Assembly: GCF_016908375.1 (NCBI RefSeq)
Contig: NZ_JAFBDS010000002.1
Span: forward strand, 411,040-475,039
From: Amphibacillus cookii
GTDB taxonomy: Bacteria > Bacillota > Bacilli > Bacillales > Amphibacillaceae
Direction: 5' to 3'
DNA: 64,000 nt
Shown here piece after piece: positions 50,968 to 61,878 of this stretch; the first letter of the stretch is position 1, and each line of letters opens with the position of its first letter. The notes beneath the pieces were generated by a model that did no database searches, was not told the origin of the DNA, and was given only the letters and a program-made list of their open reading frames with translations. The translations under genes and the position numbers were made by a program.

Positions 50968-51894
50968 GTGAGTAAAACATTAATATTTGGACATAAAAAT
51001 CCAGATACAGATACGATTACTTCTGCGATTGTATATGCATATTTAAAAGAGCAATTAGGTGATCAAGTAGAGGCTGTTGCTTTAGGAGAAGCTAATAATG
51101 AGACAAAGTTTGCCCTCGATTACTTTAATGTTGAAGCACCTCGTGTAGTGAACGAAGTCGCTAAAGAGACAAAAGAAGTTATTTTGGTTGATCATAATGA
51201 GAAACAACAAAGTGTAGCTGATATCGATCAAGTCAAAGTTAAAGAGGTGATTGATCATCATCGCATCTCTAATTTTGAAACGTCTGACCCGCTCTATTAT
51301 CGAGCAGAACCAGTAGGGTGTACAGCGACCATCCTAAACAAATTATTTAAAGAACATCACGTTCGTATTCCGAAGGATATGGCAGGTTTAATGCTTTCTG
51401 CGATTATTTCAGATTCTTTGCTTTTTAAGTCTCCGACATGTACAGATGAAGATATTGAGGCGGCAAATCAACTGGCCGAACTTGCAGAAGTCGATTCTGA
51501 AATTTACGGTTTAGAAATGCTAAAGGCAGGTGCTGACTTAAGTGAAAAAACGGTTGAGGAATTATTAGCGCTAGATGCTAAAGCGTTTGATATTGGAACA
51601 AATCACATAGAGGTAGCGCAAGTGAATACGGTCGATCCCGAAGAATTATTACAAGAAGAAGCTAGCATAAAAGATGCGATTACAACGGTGATTGAACAAC
51701 GTAAATTAAACTTGTTCGTTTTTGTTATTACTGATATTTTGGCTAACGATTCAACCATTATTGCATTAGGTGAAAAAGCAGATGTTATGAATCAGGCATT
51801 CAATGTTGAACTTGCTGACGATAAAGCCCTACTTAAAGGTGTTGTATCACGCAAAAAACAAATTATACCACAATTAACACATGCACTTTCTTAG
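50968..51894 (+). CDS. ppaC: manganese-dependent inorganic pyrophosphatase
   Basis: A 308-residue family II pyrophosphatase of the DHH superfamily. The metal ligands are in [15 protein letters not shown] and VIDHHRI, and the C-terminal DHHA2 domain has the substrate loop [12 protein letters not shown]. It pulls biosynthetic reactions forward by removing pyrophosphate. The start is GTG 50968, preceded by AAAGGAG; a longer frame from 50890 has no ribosome site. Confidence 0.96.
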   Translation: MSKTLIFGHKNPDTDTITSAIVYAYLKEQLGDQVEAVALGEANNETKFALDYFNVEAPRVVNEVAKETKEVILVDHNEKQQSVADIDQVKVKEVIDHHRISNFETSDPLYYRAEPVGCTATILNKLFKEHHVRIPKDMAGLMLSAIISDSLLFKSPTCTDEDIEAANQLAELAEVDSEIYGLEMLKAGADLSEKTVEELLALDAKAFDIGTNHIEVAQVNTVDPEELLQEEASIKDAITTVIEQRKLNLFVFVITDILANDSTIIALGEKADVMNQAFNVELADDKALLKGVVSRKKQIIPQLTHALS

Positions 51895-52100
51895 ATAAAA
51901 TGCATCGTGTTAAGGAAATGAGTGCTATCGTCACCTTTATTCTTTATCAATTGTTATAATAGGATAGGAGATTACCGATAGCTAGCATATAGGCGGTTTG
52001 TTTCACCCTATTCAATCAATGGAGAAAAATTCATCTTAGTCTATTATTTGTTGGATAGAATAAAATACTATTAATCTTAGCAAAGAAGGGATCCAGGACA

Positions 52101-53360
52101 ATGAGTACGCAATTACAATCGATAGCTATTAAAGACATTGTCATCGCCCATCAGATGATTAAAGATGTCGTAACCAAAACACCATTACAAAGAGATCCGA
52201 TACTCTCTGAAAAATATCAATGTAATGTTTATTTAAAACGTGAAGATTTACAAGTCGTCCGCTCATTTAAAATACGGGGTGCTTATAATTTTATGCAGAG
52301 CTTGAGTAAAGACGAGCTGAGAAACGGGGTTGTTTGTGCTAGTGCAGGTAACCATGCTCAAGGTGTCGCTTATTCATGTCAAGCATTAAAAGTAAAAGGC
52401 AAGATCTTCATGCCGACGACCACGCCAAGGCAAAAAGTCAATCGCGTTGCCTTTTTTGGTGGAGACTACGTTGATATTGTCTTAACGGGTGATACATTTG
52501 ATGATGCCTCTGATCAGTCAAAAAAATATTGCGAAGATCATGAAATGGCATTTATTCATCCGTTTGATGATTATCGCACTATAGTTGGACAAGGAACTGT
52601 AGGTTTAGAGATATTAGAAGCAATGGATCAACCCATCTCACATATATTTATGTCAGTTGGGGGAGGTGGTCTAATTTCTGGTGTAGGTTCTTATATAAAA
52701 AGTATTAGTCCTGAAACGCAGGTCATCGGTGTAGAACCAGCAGGTGCAGCTTCGATGCAAGCTTCAATGCAAGCAAATAAGGTGGTTAAACTTGACCATG
52801 TTGATAAATTTGTCGATGGTGCAAGTGTCAAGCGAATTGGTGACCTAACCTTTGAAGTAGCTAAACAAGTGGTCGATGGCTTTGCAACAATACCCGAGGG
52901 CAAAATATGTACAACGATGTTAAATCTCTATAATGAAAATGCTTTAGTTGTAGAACCGGCTGGAGCGCTTCCAATTTCTGCATTAGATGATTACAAAGAT
53001 CAAATAAAAGGGAAGAATGTTGTCGTTGTCGTAAGTGGTGGAAATAATGATATTGATCGTATGCAAGATATTAAAGAGCGATCATTGATTTATGAAGGTT
53101 ACAAGCACTACTTCATTGTTAGTTTTCCGCAAAGAGTAGGGGCTCTGCGTGAATTTTTGACCAGTGTACTGGGAGAGAATGATGATATTACAAGGTTTGA
53201 GTATACAAAGAAAAATAATCGTGATCGCGGTCCTGTGTTAGTAGGGATTGAGTTGCAAAACAAAGAAGACTATCTACCTTTAATTGATCGAATGGAAGAG
53301 AAGGGATTCTCCTATATTGAGATCAATAAAGATCAAGGTTTATTTCAATTACTTATTTAA
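52101..53360 (+). CDS. ilvA: threonine dehydratase (biosynthetic)
   Basis: A 419-residue PLP enzyme converting threonine to 2-oxobutyrate, the first step to isoleucine. The PLP lysine is in RSFKIRGAYN (about residue 57); ASAGNHAQGVAYS and SVGGGGLISGVG are cofactor loops. A single ACT-like regulatory domain follows from about 335 (YFIVSFPQRVGALREFL), giving the shorter Bacillus-type form. AAGAAGGGATCC precedes the ATG. A spaced inverted repeat, GCTATCG/CGATAGC, lies in its 200-bp upstream gap (51926-51982). Confidence 0.95.
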   Translation: MSTQLQSIAIKDIVIAHQMIKDVVTKTPLQRDPILSEKYQCNVYLKREDLQVVRSFKIRGAYNFMQSLSKDELRNGVVCASAGNHAQGVAYSCQALKVKGKIFMPTTTPRQKVNRVAFFGGDYVDIVLTGDTFDDASDQSKKYCEDHEMAFIHPFDDYRTIVGQGTVGLEILEAMDQPISHIFMSVGGGGLISGVGSYIKSISPETQVIGVEPAGAASMQASMQANKVVKLDHVDKFVDGASVKRIGDLTFEVAKQVVDGFATIPEGKICTTMLNLYNENALVVEPAGALPISALDDYKDQIKGKNVVVVVSGGNNDIDRMQDIKERSLIYEGYKHYFIVSFPQRVGALREFLTSVLGENDDITRFEYTKKNNRDRGPVLVGIELQNKEDYLPLIDRMEEKGFSYIEINKDQGLFQLLI

Positions 53361-53370
53361 TCATCGATAA

Positions 53371-53468
53371 TAAAACGAATCTGAGCGCTCGTTATCACCC
53401 ACCTCAATCGATTTGCTCTAAGCTCTATTTTGAGGTGGGTGTTTTACGGACGGTTATCTGTGATAAAG
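53371..53468 (-). repeat. dispersed two-hairpin element, copy R8 (minimal form, reverse orientation)
   Basis: On the reverse strand it reads TTTATCACAGATAACCGTCC, then a perfect 12-bp stem (CACCCACCTCAA and complement, 53396-53407 with 53430-53441), then GATAACGAGCGCTCAGATTCG and TTTTA. The second domain is missing. Its right end begins ten bases after the ilvA stop codon. Confidence 0.82.
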
Positions 53469-53548
53469 GGTAGAGAGGATGGCTGGTGTCTTTCCTCTCT
53501 ATCTTTTTCCTGTTTTTTGTCCACCAGCAGTGAAAGGTAACGGTGTTA

Positions 53549-53575
53549 TAAAGGCTCTTATTCAGAAAAGAGCCT
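53549..53575. other. 8-bp hairpin upstream of the small gene
   Basis: AGGCTCTT pairs with AAGAGCCT around a short loop. Lacking a T run, it is a weak terminator at most. Confidence 0.4.
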
Positions 53576-53610
53576 AAAATAATAGGTTGCGGATAGGAGG
53601 AGTGACACTG

Positions 53611-53760
53611 ATGAAAGTGAAGATGTTAATCCAAACACAATATAAAAATGCTTTACTCCGTGCAGATAAGATCTATGATGTACCTGATTCAACAGCGCAC
53701 AGGTGGCATCAAAGCAAAATAGCTGTTATTGTAGAAGAAGAACAAAATACGATTAAATGA
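53611..53760 (+). CDS. small protein of 49 residues, unknown function
   Basis: An ATG with GGAGGAG upstream opens a 49-codon frame: start MKVKMLIQTQYKNALLRADK, middle YDVPDSTAHRWHQSKIAVIV, and an acidic end. The pattern (short beta-strands, then TAHRWHQSKIAVIV) recalls small phage-head-type proteins in which a strand-turn is followed by an ARRWI-like helix; this is only a resemblance. The good ribosome site argues that it is translated. It meets yqxD tail to tail with eight bases of overlap. Confidence 0.65.
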   Translation: MKVKMLIQTQYKNALLRADKIYDVPDSTAHRWHQSKIAVIVEEEQNTIK

Positions 53761-54199
53761 TGGTGCTCAGCAATTTGGTGAATACTGTCTGAAATCGTTC
53801 GTGATCTTCTTGAACAAAAGGTTTTGGTCCCTTGGTTCGTCCCCCCTGTTTTCTTAGTTGTGCACTGTGATAACGGGATGCTAATAGTTGGTCTATATTT
53901 TTAGACGTGTACTGAAACCCTTTCGGATGTATAACATAACATGACTTTTGTAATGCTAAAGAAGCTAAACCATAATCTTGCGTCACAAGCACGTGACCTT
54001 TGTTAATCATACTTAATATTTTGTAATCAACCGCTTCTTTCTCACTGTCCACGTATATTTCTTTTATCCATTCGTGGTATAACCGGTGTGAAAAATGTGC
54101 GTAGCTCTTAACCAAAATAATGGTCAATTGATAAGGTTCACAAAGCTTAATAATGTCTTCTGTCACCGGACAAGCATCTGCATCAACGTAAATAATCAT
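53753..54199 (-). CDS. yqxD: YaiI/YqxD family protein (DUF188)
   Basis: A 148-residue protein of the UPF0178 family, a PIN-like fold. MIIYVDADACPVTEDI and LVTQDYGLASLAL hold the conserved aspartates, and GGRTKGPKPFVQED is the conserved basic C-terminal part. Activity is unproven; a nuclease has been suggested for the fold. The ATG at 54199 follows GGAGG by five bases; an in-frame TTG further upstream is in the ribosome site. Confidence 0.93.
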   Translation of the reverse strand: MIIYVDADACPVTEDIIKLCEPYQLTIILVKSYAHFSHRLYHEWIKEIYVDSEKEAVDYKILSMINKGHVLVTQDYGLASLALQKSCYVIHPKGFQYTSKNIDQLLASRYHSAQLRKQGGRTKGPKPFVQEDHERFQTVFTKLLSTII

Positions 54200-54277
54200 T
54201 TTTTCCTCCAATATTGTACTATAACAGTTTTGGGACTTATACTATATTTTATCATAAAAAATAAGGAGAATGCACAT

Positions 54278-55144
54278 ATGGCGAAGATCCAACCTGGTGA
54301 AGTTATGATGCTAACCGTTCTAAGAGAAATTGAAACGGGTTATGTATTAACCGATCATTCGATTGAAATACTACTCCATAAAAACGAAACCACGCGCACA
54401 TTAAAAGAGTCAGAAGAAGTTGAAGTATTTGTTTATCATGATAAACAAAATAAATGCGTTGCAACAATGGTGCTGCCTAATGTACGGTACGACCTATTTG
54501 ATTGGGCTGAAGTGACCGAAATCAAAGAAGGATTAGGTGTGTTTGTTAATATTGGTACCACAAAAGATGTGCTCGTATCAGTTGATGACTTGCCATTGTT
54601 ACGTACGGTTTGGCCTGAAATCGGTGATCAACTTTATGTGACATTAAAACAAGATAAAAAAGGACGGTTATTAGCTGATCCTGTTTCAGAAGCCGATTTT
54701 GAAGGGAATTGGGATTTAGCGCCTGAATCCATGTTAAATAATGACATTTCAGGACGTGTCTTTCGATCTGGTAGAGAAGGAGCTGTTGTGATCACAGAAG
54801 AAGGCTATCGAGGGTTTATTCACCATACGCAACGTAAACAGGAGTTGCGTTTAGGAGAATGGGTAAATGGACGGGTGATCAAAGTTAAAGCTGATGGTAG
54901 CTTAAATATATCATTAATCCCTAGAAAAAAAGATGCACAGGCATTAGATGCCGAGACTATTTTATCCCATCTAAAAGCACAGCAAGGGGTGATGGAATTT
55001 GATAATCAATCTGACCCGGAAGCGATTAAAAGAACATTTAACTTAAGCAAAGCCGCTTTTAAGCGAGCGATTGGGAAATTATACAAAGAGCGATTAATTA
55101 AACAAGAAGATGGAAAAACATATTTATTGGAAAGAAAGGATTAG
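54278..55144 (+). CDS. cvfB: S1 RNA-binding protein CvfB (YitL)
   Basis: A 288-residue protein with S1-like domains at about 1-65, 70-135 (DWAEVTEIKEGLGVFVNIGT) and 145-215 (GRVFRSGREGAVVITEEGYRGF) and a winged helix at the C-terminus (FNLSKAAFKRAIGKLYKERLI). In staphylococci CvfB affects virulence and RNA stability through RNA binding. ATG 54278 has AAGGAG upstream; the frame is open further back but overlaps yqxD on the other strand. Confidence 0.93.
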   Translation: MAKIQPGEVMMLTVLREIETGYVLTDHSIEILLHKNETTRTLKESEEVEVFVYHDKQNKCVATMVLPNVRYDLFDWAEVTEIKEGLGVFVNIGTTKDVLVSVDDLPLLRTVWPEIGDQLYVTLKQDKKGRLLADPVSEADFEGNWDLAPESMLNNDISGRVFRSGREGAVVITEEGYRGFIHHTQRKQELRLGEWVNGRVIKVKADGSLNISLIPRKKDAQALDAETILSHLKAQQGVMEFDNQSDPEAIKRTFNLSKAAFKRAIGKLYKERLIKQEDGKTYLLERKD

Positions 55145-55147
55145 TTC

Positions 55148-55187
55148 AAAAGTCCTTTTTCGAAATAGGGAAAAGGTGCTTTTTTTA
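55148..55187 (+). terminator. cvfB terminator
   Basis: AAAAG-CCTTTTTC pairs with GGGAAAAGG--CTTTTTTT, a slightly interrupted stem with a long T run. Confidence 0.75.
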
Positions 55188-55266
55188 AAAAAATAAAAAT
55201 TATTTCTTCTTATTAAATATAACTATAAATCGATATTACTGATTGACTCAAACTAGTTAAAAAGAT

Positions 55267-55295
55267 TTGAACAGCTGATCTATAAAAGATATAAT
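55267..55295 (+). promoter_or_regulatory. promoter of the V-ATPase operon
   Basis: TTGAAC (55267-55272) and consensus TATAAT (55290-55295) with a 17-bp spacer. Transcription should start near 55302, which rules out the in-frame TTG at 55304 as the start of ntpF. Confidence 0.75.
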
Positions 55296-55360
55296 AGGAT
55301 TACTTGGAGCTTTTTAAATCTTTAGACTATGCTTGCTGTATGATTGGGGGTGCTAATGGA

Positions 55361-55687
55361 ATGAGCTTGAAGACCATAGACGAAGTTAAAAGAATAGAAC
55401 GTCAGGCTGAAGAGCTTGAACGCGACTATGAAGAGAAGCTACAGAAAATGAAACAAGAAACAAAAGAAACCATTGCAGAGATGGAAGAGAAAGTAGAAAG
55501 TGAGTTAGAAGCTTTCAAAAAGAAAGAATCTGCAACTAAAGATGAAAAGCTGAAGGCATTAAAGACGTCTTACCAAGAACAGTTAGAAAAAGAATTAAAC
55601 CATCTTGAAACTAACTTTACAGATAAGAGCGATCAATTGGTTAATGCAGTCATTGAGGAGGTAATGAGGAAGTATGGCAATAGCTAA
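55361..55687 (+). CDS. ntpF: V-type ATP synthase subunit F/H (peripheral stalk)
   Basis: A 108-residue, almost wholly coiled-coil protein (VKRIERQAEELERDYEEKLQKMK ...), matching NtpF/AhaH, which pairs with NtpE as the stator stalk. GGGGG precedes the ATG at a ten-base spacing. It is first in an operon with the Enterococcus hirae order F-I-K-E-C-G-A-B-D. Its 3' end overlaps ntpI by 14 bases. Confidence 0.85.
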   Translation: MSLKTIDEVKRIERQAEELERDYEEKLQKMKQETKETIAEMEEKVESELEAFKKKESATKDEKLKALKTSYQEQLEKELNHLETNFTDKSDQLVNAVIEEVMRKYGNS

Positions 55688-57638
55688 GATGAAAAAACTG
55701 ACACTCATATCTTTTCATGAAAAGAAAGATCAGTTGTTGCAGTCGATTCAAGCGCTACAAAGGTTTGAAGTTGTTGATCTACCATCATCTGACTTAGGTG
55801 ATTATCAAGTGTCTGCCTATGAGGTCGATAGCTTAGAAACTATTATTAAAAAATTTGAAACGCGAATTGACCAAGTGCAAGCTGTTCTGTCATTTATTCA
55901 GCCTCACTTGCCAAAAACATCAATGGTGAAGAAGTTAAAAGAGAAGAAAAAAGAATATTCTCTTGAAGAGCTTGAACAAGAAATTTTCAAATTTTCACCA
56001 CATGATTTAGTTTCTAACCTTTTAAATAAACAACAACAACTTGAAAGTCTTGCTGAAGAGCAGAAACGTTTAATTGAAGAAGAAATGTTTTTGTCAAATT
56101 GGAAAAAGTTGAATTTTAAACAAGCTGATGTGCAACAAATGCAACACGTGACTGGAAGTGTCGGTACCGTACCACAAAATGTTCAAAATGCATACATTAA
56201 TCAACTCAAAGAAAGTGAGCTCCTGTATGTTGAAGAAGTTTATCAGAACAAAGATGAGCACGGGATATTCATTTTCTATGATAAGCAAAATGAACAAGCA
56301 ATTAAACAATTACTTAACGACAGTCATTTCGAAAATTTAACAGAAAGATTTAAACAAACACCAAGTGATCAGTTGACAGCCGTTCAACAGCAACAAAAAG
56401 AATTGAAAAAACGCAAATCCAATATTAAACGCGAACTTGAACAAATGACCAATGAAGAGTGGCAATTAATGCTGACTGAAGAGTATTATGAAGCTAAACT
56501 TCAACGGGAACGCAGCAAATTATTACTTGTAGATGAAAAGCATTTGTTTATCATGGAAGGTTGGCTGGAAGAGGAAAAAGTTTCCTCAATCAAATTAGCT
56601 TTGACGGATAACTTTTCAGAAGATGATTTTGCTTTAATCGTTGATGATGTCAAAGAAGAAGAATATGATCAAGTTCCAATTGTATTGAAGAATAATGGTT
56701 ATGTTTCACCATTTGAAAGTATTACATCAATGTACAATCTACCTAAGTATAATGAGATTGATCCGACGCCATTTTTAGCACCGTTTTACTTGTTGTTTTT
56801 CGGTATGATGGCTGCTGACCTCGGCTATGGATTGTTGCTGTGGGTGGCAACCTTTGTTGCATTAAATTATTTTAATTTTGATGGTGGAATGAAGAAAAAT
56901 TTAAGATTTTTCCACTTGTTGTCGTATCCAACTATGCTTTGGGGAATACTATACGGGACTTTCTTTGGAGCTCCATTACCATTTATTATTCTATCAACAA
57001 CAGATGATGTTATTACGATTTTAATCATCTCAGTGGTGTTGGGTGTCGTTCAAATATTCTTCGGCTTAGGTATTAATACATACCTTAAATGGAGAAGCCA
57101 AGATAAATATGGAGCCTTTGCTGATGGAATAGGTTGGATTGGTATATTTGCAGGCCTTATTCTCTTATTAGCAGGTAATATGTTGTTAGAGAATGAACTA
57201 CTAGGTACAATCGGTGGGATTATCGCTGTTCTCAGTGCTTTAGGTATTATACTAGCTACAACATTAGGTACCGAAAACAAAGGCCTTGGTATTGGCTTAG
57301 GTGTTTATAATTTATACGGTATTACAGGCTATGTTGGTGATATTGTTAGTTATACACGTTTAATGGCTTTAGGTGTTTCAAGTGCAAGTATTGCTTTAGC
57401 ATTTAATATGATTATCGGATTTATCCCTGTGTGGGGCAGGTTCACGGTTGGTATTCTTTTATTCCTTGTCCTTCATGCAGTCAATATTGGTTTAACGATG
57501 TTAAGTGCATATGTGCATGGTGCACGTTTAATCTTTGTTGAATTTTTTGGTAAATTCTATGAAGGTGGCGGAAAGGCACTAGCGCCATTAAAAGCATCTG
57601 AGAAATATATTCAATTAAAAAATCAAAAAGAATCATAA
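55674..57638 (+). CDS. ntpI: V-type ATP synthase subunit I (stator a subunit)
   Basis: A 654-residue protein. Residues 1-330 form the cytoplasmic arm with coiled coils; 350-640 have seven or eight membrane helices including FFGMMAADLGYGLLL and GDIVSYTRLMALGVSSASIALAFN, where the essential arginine facing the rotor lies. It holds the ion half-channels. GAGG lies just upstream of ATG 55674; a second ATG five codons on is also possible. Confidence 0.95.
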   Translation: MAIAKMKKLTLISFHEKKDQLLQSIQALQRFEVVDLPSSDLGDYQVSAYEVDSLETIIKKFETRIDQVQAVLSFIQPHLPKTSMVKKLKEKKKEYSLEELEQEIFKFSPHDLVSNLLNKQQQLESLAEEQKRLIEEEMFLSNWKKLNFKQADVQQMQHVTGSVGTVPQNVQNAYINQLKESELLYVEEVYQNKDEHGIFIFYDKQNEQAIKQLLNDSHFENLTERFKQTPSDQLTAVQQQQKELKKRKSNIKRELEQMTNEEWQLMLTEEYYEAKLQRERSKLLLVDEKHLFIMEGWLEEEKVSSIKLALTDNFSEDDFALIVDDVKEEEYDQVPIVLKNNGYVSPFESITSMYNLPKYNEIDPTPFLAPFYLLFFGMMAADLGYGLLLWVATFVALNYFNFDGGMKKNLRFFHLLSYPTMLWGILYGTFFGAPLPFIILSTTDDVITILIISVVLGVVQIFFGLGINTYLKWRSQDKYGAFADGIGWIGIFAGLILLLAGNMLLENELLGTIGGIIAVLSALGIILATTLGTENKGLGIGLGVYNLYGITGYVGDIVSYTRLMALGVSSASIALAFNMIIGFIPVWGRFTVGILLFLVLHAVNIGLTMLSAYVHGARLIFVEFFGKFYEGGGKALAPLKASEKYIQLKNQKES

Positions 57639-58136
<498 letters not shown>

Positions 58137-58164
58137 AATAAAAAATAGTGAGAGGATGGGGACT

Positions 58165-58755
58165 ATGAAAGATTTACAAGCTTTGTCCACACAAATTTTG
58201 GCTAAAACCAAACAAGAAGGACAAGCCAAACTAGATGAGTACGAAAAAGTTGCTAATGACAAAATGGAAGAACAACGTCAAAAGCTTGTGGAAAGTCAAA
58301 AAAATCGTGAGGCGTCAATTGCACGTCAAATGAAGAACGACTACGAACGAGAAGCACAGACATTAGCTAACACCCAAAGAAACACAGTCCTTGCCAAAAA
58401 ACAGTCACTTCTAAATTCAGTATTTACTGAGGCTACGAATAAAATGGCGCAATGGGATGGCGAACAATTTTCTGTGTTCTTAAATGGTGTACTGTCTCAA
58501 TTAGATGCGAATAGTCAATGGACACTTGTTTCGGGTGAAAAATCAACTGACCTTTTTAAAACAAATCAAGTTCAGTCTGTAGTTAATGACTATTCATTTG
58601 TGACAGTGTCAAATGACGTCGTTAAGCAAAAAGCTGGTTTTATTGTACAACAAGGTGGCATTGACTATAATTTCTGCTTTGATGTGCTGGTAGCTGAGCT
58701 TAAAAAAGAATTTTCTCCACAACTTGCAACCTTAGCATTTAAAAGTAATGAATAA
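58165..58755 (+). CDS. ntpE: V-type ATP synthase subunit E (peripheral stalk)
   Basis: About 196 residues: an N-terminal coiled coil (KTKQEGQAKLDEYEKVANDKMEEQ) and a C-terminal globular part (AGFIVQQGGIDYNFCFDVLVAELK), as in NtpE/AtpE of A/V-type enzymes. It pairs with NtpF in the stator. The ATG at 58165 is preferred to 58156, which lies in the GAGGATGGGG ribosome site. Confidence 0.9.
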   Translation: MKDLQALSTQILAKTKQEGQAKLDEYEKVANDKMEEQRQKLVESQKNREASIARQMKNDYEREAQTLANTQRNTVLAKKQSLLNSVFTEATNKMAQWDGEQFSVFLNGVLSQLDANSQWTLVSGEKSTDLFKTNQVQSVVNDYSFVTVSNDVVKQKAGFIVQQGGIDYNFCFDVLVAELKKEFSPQLATLAFKSNE

Positions 58756-58768
58756 GGGGGGAGAATAA

Positions 58769-59776
58769 ATGCAAGACACTCAATATAAGGGCGTCAATAC
58801 ACTGTTGCGTGTTTATGAAACAAGGCTTTTAACATCTGAAGATTACGAAAAGATGATTCGTGCTGAAGATTTAAAGGAAGCATTAGAAGTATTGAAGAGC
58901 ACAGAATATCATATTAATGATTCTGAGATTCTAGAAGATAAAAATTTCGATGCGTTTCTTATGCATCGTCTAAAGGATATTTATGAGGAACTGTATAGTG
59001 TAACACCTGATTCTGAGGTTATCCAAATTTACACATTACGTTATTCATATCACAACTTAAAAGTATTGTTGAAGCAACGTTTTAAAGATTTAGAGCTTGA
59101 ACATTTGCTAATTCCAATTGGTAAATATCCATTAACCACATTAAGAAATTTGGTTAATACGGAGCAATCTGAAGAGTTAAATCCAATTATGGTCGAAGCT
59201 GTACAAGAAGCAATTGCTGATTATGAGGTATACGGTCGCATTGAAGCAGCTGATGTGTTTATGGATACGTATTACTATAAACATATGCGAGCGATAACCA
59301 ACCGTCTAGATAATGATACGATTACACGGATGGCAGATGTAATGATTGATTTAGATAACCTATCAACTGTAGTAAGAAGTATTAACCAAGGTAAATCTCG
59401 GTCATTTTTGCATACGGTATTATCGAGTTCTGGGTCTATATCAAAGCAAGCAATTATTGAAGCAGCTGATCAAGGGGCAGTCAATGTCATGCAACAACTC
59501 TTTTTAGATAAACCATATGCTAAACAATTGGAAGCTGTACTAGCAGACTCAAAAGACAGTATAAATTCAATGGTGTTGGATAAAGTGATTGATGAAATCA
59601 TTCATGAACTCATGGAGGAAGGTAAGTATCAACCGTTTGGTCCAATGCCTGTGATGGCTTTTATGTTTGCTATAGAAAAAGAAGTAACAAATATCCGTTT
59701 AATTCTTGTCGGAAAAGACAATCAAATCGAAGAAGATATCATTAGAGAAAGGATGCGACCCATTTATGGCTCATAA
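58769..59776 (+). CDS. ntpC: V-type ATP synthase subunit C (rotor-stalk connector)
   Basis: A 335-residue, mainly helical protein of the V-ATPase d/C family with the three-fold repeat pattern ([50 protein letters not shown]). It caps the rotor ring and joins it to the central stalk. AAGGGGGGAG precedes the ATG. It overlaps ntpG by 11 bases. Confidence 0.94.
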   Translation: MQDTQYKGVNTLLRVYETRLLTSEDYEKMIRAEDLKEALEVLKSTEYHINDSEILEDKNFDAFLMHRLKDIYEELYSVTPDSEVIQIYTLRYSYHNLKVLLKQRFKDLELEHLLIPIGKYPLTTLRNLVNTEQSEELNPIMVEAVQEAIADYEVYGRIEAADVFMDTYYYKHMRAITNRLDNDTITRMADVMIDLDNLSTVVRSINQGKSRSFLHTVLSSSGSISKQAIIEAADQGAVNVMQQLFLDKPYAKQLEAVLADSKDSINSMVLDKVIDEIIHELMEEGKYQPFGPMPVMAFMFAIEKEVTNIRLILVGKDNQIEEDIIRERMRPIYGS

Positions 59777-60077
59777 AATTGCTGTAGTAGGAGATAAAGA
59801 TTCGGTGCTTCCTTTTAAGATTCTTGGTTTTGATGTTTTTGCTGCTTCTACACCTCAAAAAGCGCGTGAAACAATTGATTCACTAGCGGATAAAGACTAT
59901 GGTGTTATTTACTTAACAGAAGCAATGGCAAAGGAAATACCGGATACGATTAAACGTTATGATGCTGAAGTTCAACCAGCTATTATCTTAATACCGAACC
60001 ATAAGGGTTCACTCAATATCGGTAAGGATCGTATTCAAGATAATGTAGAAAAAGCGGTTGGACAGAACATCTTATAA
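59766..60077 (+). CDS. ntpG: V-type ATP synthase subunit G/F (central stalk)
   Basis: A 103-residue Rossmann-like protein. [23 protein letters not shown] and [16 protein letters not shown] are the conserved strands of the central-stalk F subunit (NtpG in E. hirae). It binds NtpD in the rotor shaft. The ATG at 59766 lies inside the end of ntpC, with AAAGGATG upstream; a longer frame from 59706 is not supported. Confidence 0.92.
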   Translation: MAHKIAVVGDKDSVLPFKILGFDVFAASTPQKARETIDSLADKDYGVIYLTEAMAKEIPDTIKRYDAEVQPAIILIPNHKGSLNIGKDRIQDNVEKAVGQNIL

Positions 60078-60093
60078 TTAGGAGGGGACTTAT

Positions 60094-61878
60094 TTGAAGA
60101 AAGGGAATATTATCAAAGTTTCCGGTCCTTTAGTAATGGCAGAGGCAATGGAACATGCGAATATCCAAGACCTTTGCTACGTAGGGGACATGAGATTAGT
60201 AGGTGAGATCATTGAAATGCGTAATGATGTTGCTTCAATCCAAGTATATGAAGAAACCTCTGGTTTAGGTCCAGGTGAACCTGTAGAGACAACGGGTGAG
60301 GCTCTGTCTGTTGAACTAGGACCTGGTATCGTTTCGCAGATGTTTGATGGGATTCAACGCCCACTTGATACATTTAAAGCGAAGACAGGTAGTAACTTTT
60401 TAGTTAGAGGTGTAAATATTTCAGCGCTTGATCGTGATAAGAAATGGGCGTTTACAGCAACGAAAGCTGTCGGAGATCAAGTAGAAGCTGGTGACATTGT
60501 AGGTACAGTTCAAGAAACTAAAGTTATTGAACATCGTATTATGGTACCTCATGGTGTTAAAGGTACGATCAAATCCATTGAAAATGGTGAATTCGCCCTG
60601 AATGACGTGCTTTACACCATTGAAACTGAAGATGGTGTAAAAGAACAAACACTCTTGCAAAGATGGCCTGTTCGTCGTGGACGTCCATTTAAACGAAAGT
60701 TAAATCCAGATAAACCAATGCTAACTGGACAACGTGTCATTGACACCTTTTTCCCAATTACTAAAGGTGGAGCTGCAGCTGTCCCTGGGCCATTCGGTGC
60801 GGGTAAAACAGTTGTGCAACACCAAATAGCTAAATTTAGTGATGTGGATCTTGTGGTTTATGTTGGTTGCGGTGAACGTGGAAATGAAATGACAGACGTA
60901 TTAAATGAATTCCCAGAATTGATTGATCCAAATACTGGGGAGTCTTTAATGGAACGTACGATTTTAATTGCCAATACATCAAACATGCCTGTTGCGGCCC
61001 GTGAAGCATCTATTTATACAGGGATTACAATTGCTGAGTATTTCCGTGATATGGGGTATAGTGTTGCAATCATGGCCGACTCGACATCCCGTTGGGCAGA
61101 AGCGCTCCGTGAAATGTCTGGTCGTTTAGAAGAAATGCCTGGTGATGAAGGGTATCCTGCATACTTAGGTAGTCGAATTGCTGAATATTACGAGCGTGCG
61201 GGTCGAACACTTTCAATTGGTTCAGAGGACCGTGAAGGGAGTATTACGGCAATTGGAGCGGTATCGCCTCCTGGTGGGGATACATCAGAGCCTGTTACCC
61301 AAAATACATTACGTGTTGTTAAAGTGTATTGGGCGCTTGATTCATCACTTGCTCAAAAGCGCCACTTCCCGTCAGTAAACTGGTTAACATCCTATTCACT
61401 TTATTTAAGTGAAGTTGGTCAATACATGAATGAAGAGTTGAAACAAGATTGGTCAAATATGGTTCAGCATGCCATGAATATTTTACAAGAGGAATCTGAA
61501 TTACAGGAGATTGTTCGTCTTGTCGGTATTGAGTCATTATCAGAAAAAGACCGCATTACAATGGTCATTGCTCAATCATTGAGAGAAGATTACTTACAAC
61601 AAAATGCATTCGATGATGTGGATACTTATACATCAAGACAGAAACAATTCTTAATGCTTGATTTAATCCTTTCACTCGAAACAGAGGCGAGAGAAGCGAT
61701 GCGTTTGGGCGCTTACTTCAAAGAGATTATCGACGGAACAGAAGACTTACGCGATAAGATTGCACGTGCGAAGTATATTTCTGAAGATAACCTAGATGAA
61801 ATTAGTGCAATTAAACAAGAAATTAAAGATAAAGTACATGATATTGTTGCTGAAGGAGGTATGACGCAAAATGCTTAA
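60094..61878 (+). CDS. ntpA: V-type ATP synthase subunit A (catalytic)
   Basis: A 594-residue catalytic subunit. The P-loop is [12 protein letters not shown] (about 229-240), with [10 protein letters not shown] and [14 protein letters not shown] following; the bulge insertion of A/V-type enzymes lies at about 110-190. Three copies alternate with NtpB in the head. It starts at TTG with AGGAGGGG upstream and overlaps ntpB by eight bases. Confidence 0.97.
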   Translation: MKKGNIIKVSGPLVMAEAMEHANIQDLCYVGDMRLVGEIIEMRNDVASIQVYEETSGLGPGEPVETTGEALSVELGPGIVSQMFDGIQRPLDTFKAKTGSNFLVRGVNISALDRDKKWAFTATKAVGDQVEAGDIVGTVQETKVIEHRIMVPHGVKGTIKSIENGEFALNDVLYTIETEDGVKEQTLLQRWPVRRGRPFKRKLNPDKPMLTGQRVIDTFFPITKGGAAAVPGPFGAGKTVVQHQIAKFSDVDLVVYVGCGERGNEMTDVLNEFPELIDPNTGESLMERTILIANTSNMPVAAREASIYTGITIAEYFRDMGYSVAIMADSTSRWAEALREMSGRLEEMPGDEGYPAYLGSRIAEYYERAGRTLSIGSEDREGSITAIGAVSPPGGDTSEPVTQNTLRVVKVYWALDSSLAQKRHFPSVNWLTSYSLYLSEVGQYMNEELKQDWSNMVQHAMNILQEESELQEIVRLVGIESLSEKDRITMVIAQSLREDYLQQNAFDDVDTYTSRQKQFLMLDLILSLETEAREAMRLGAYFKEIIDGTEDLRDKIARAKYISEDNLDEISAIKQEIKDKVHDIVAEGGMTQNA

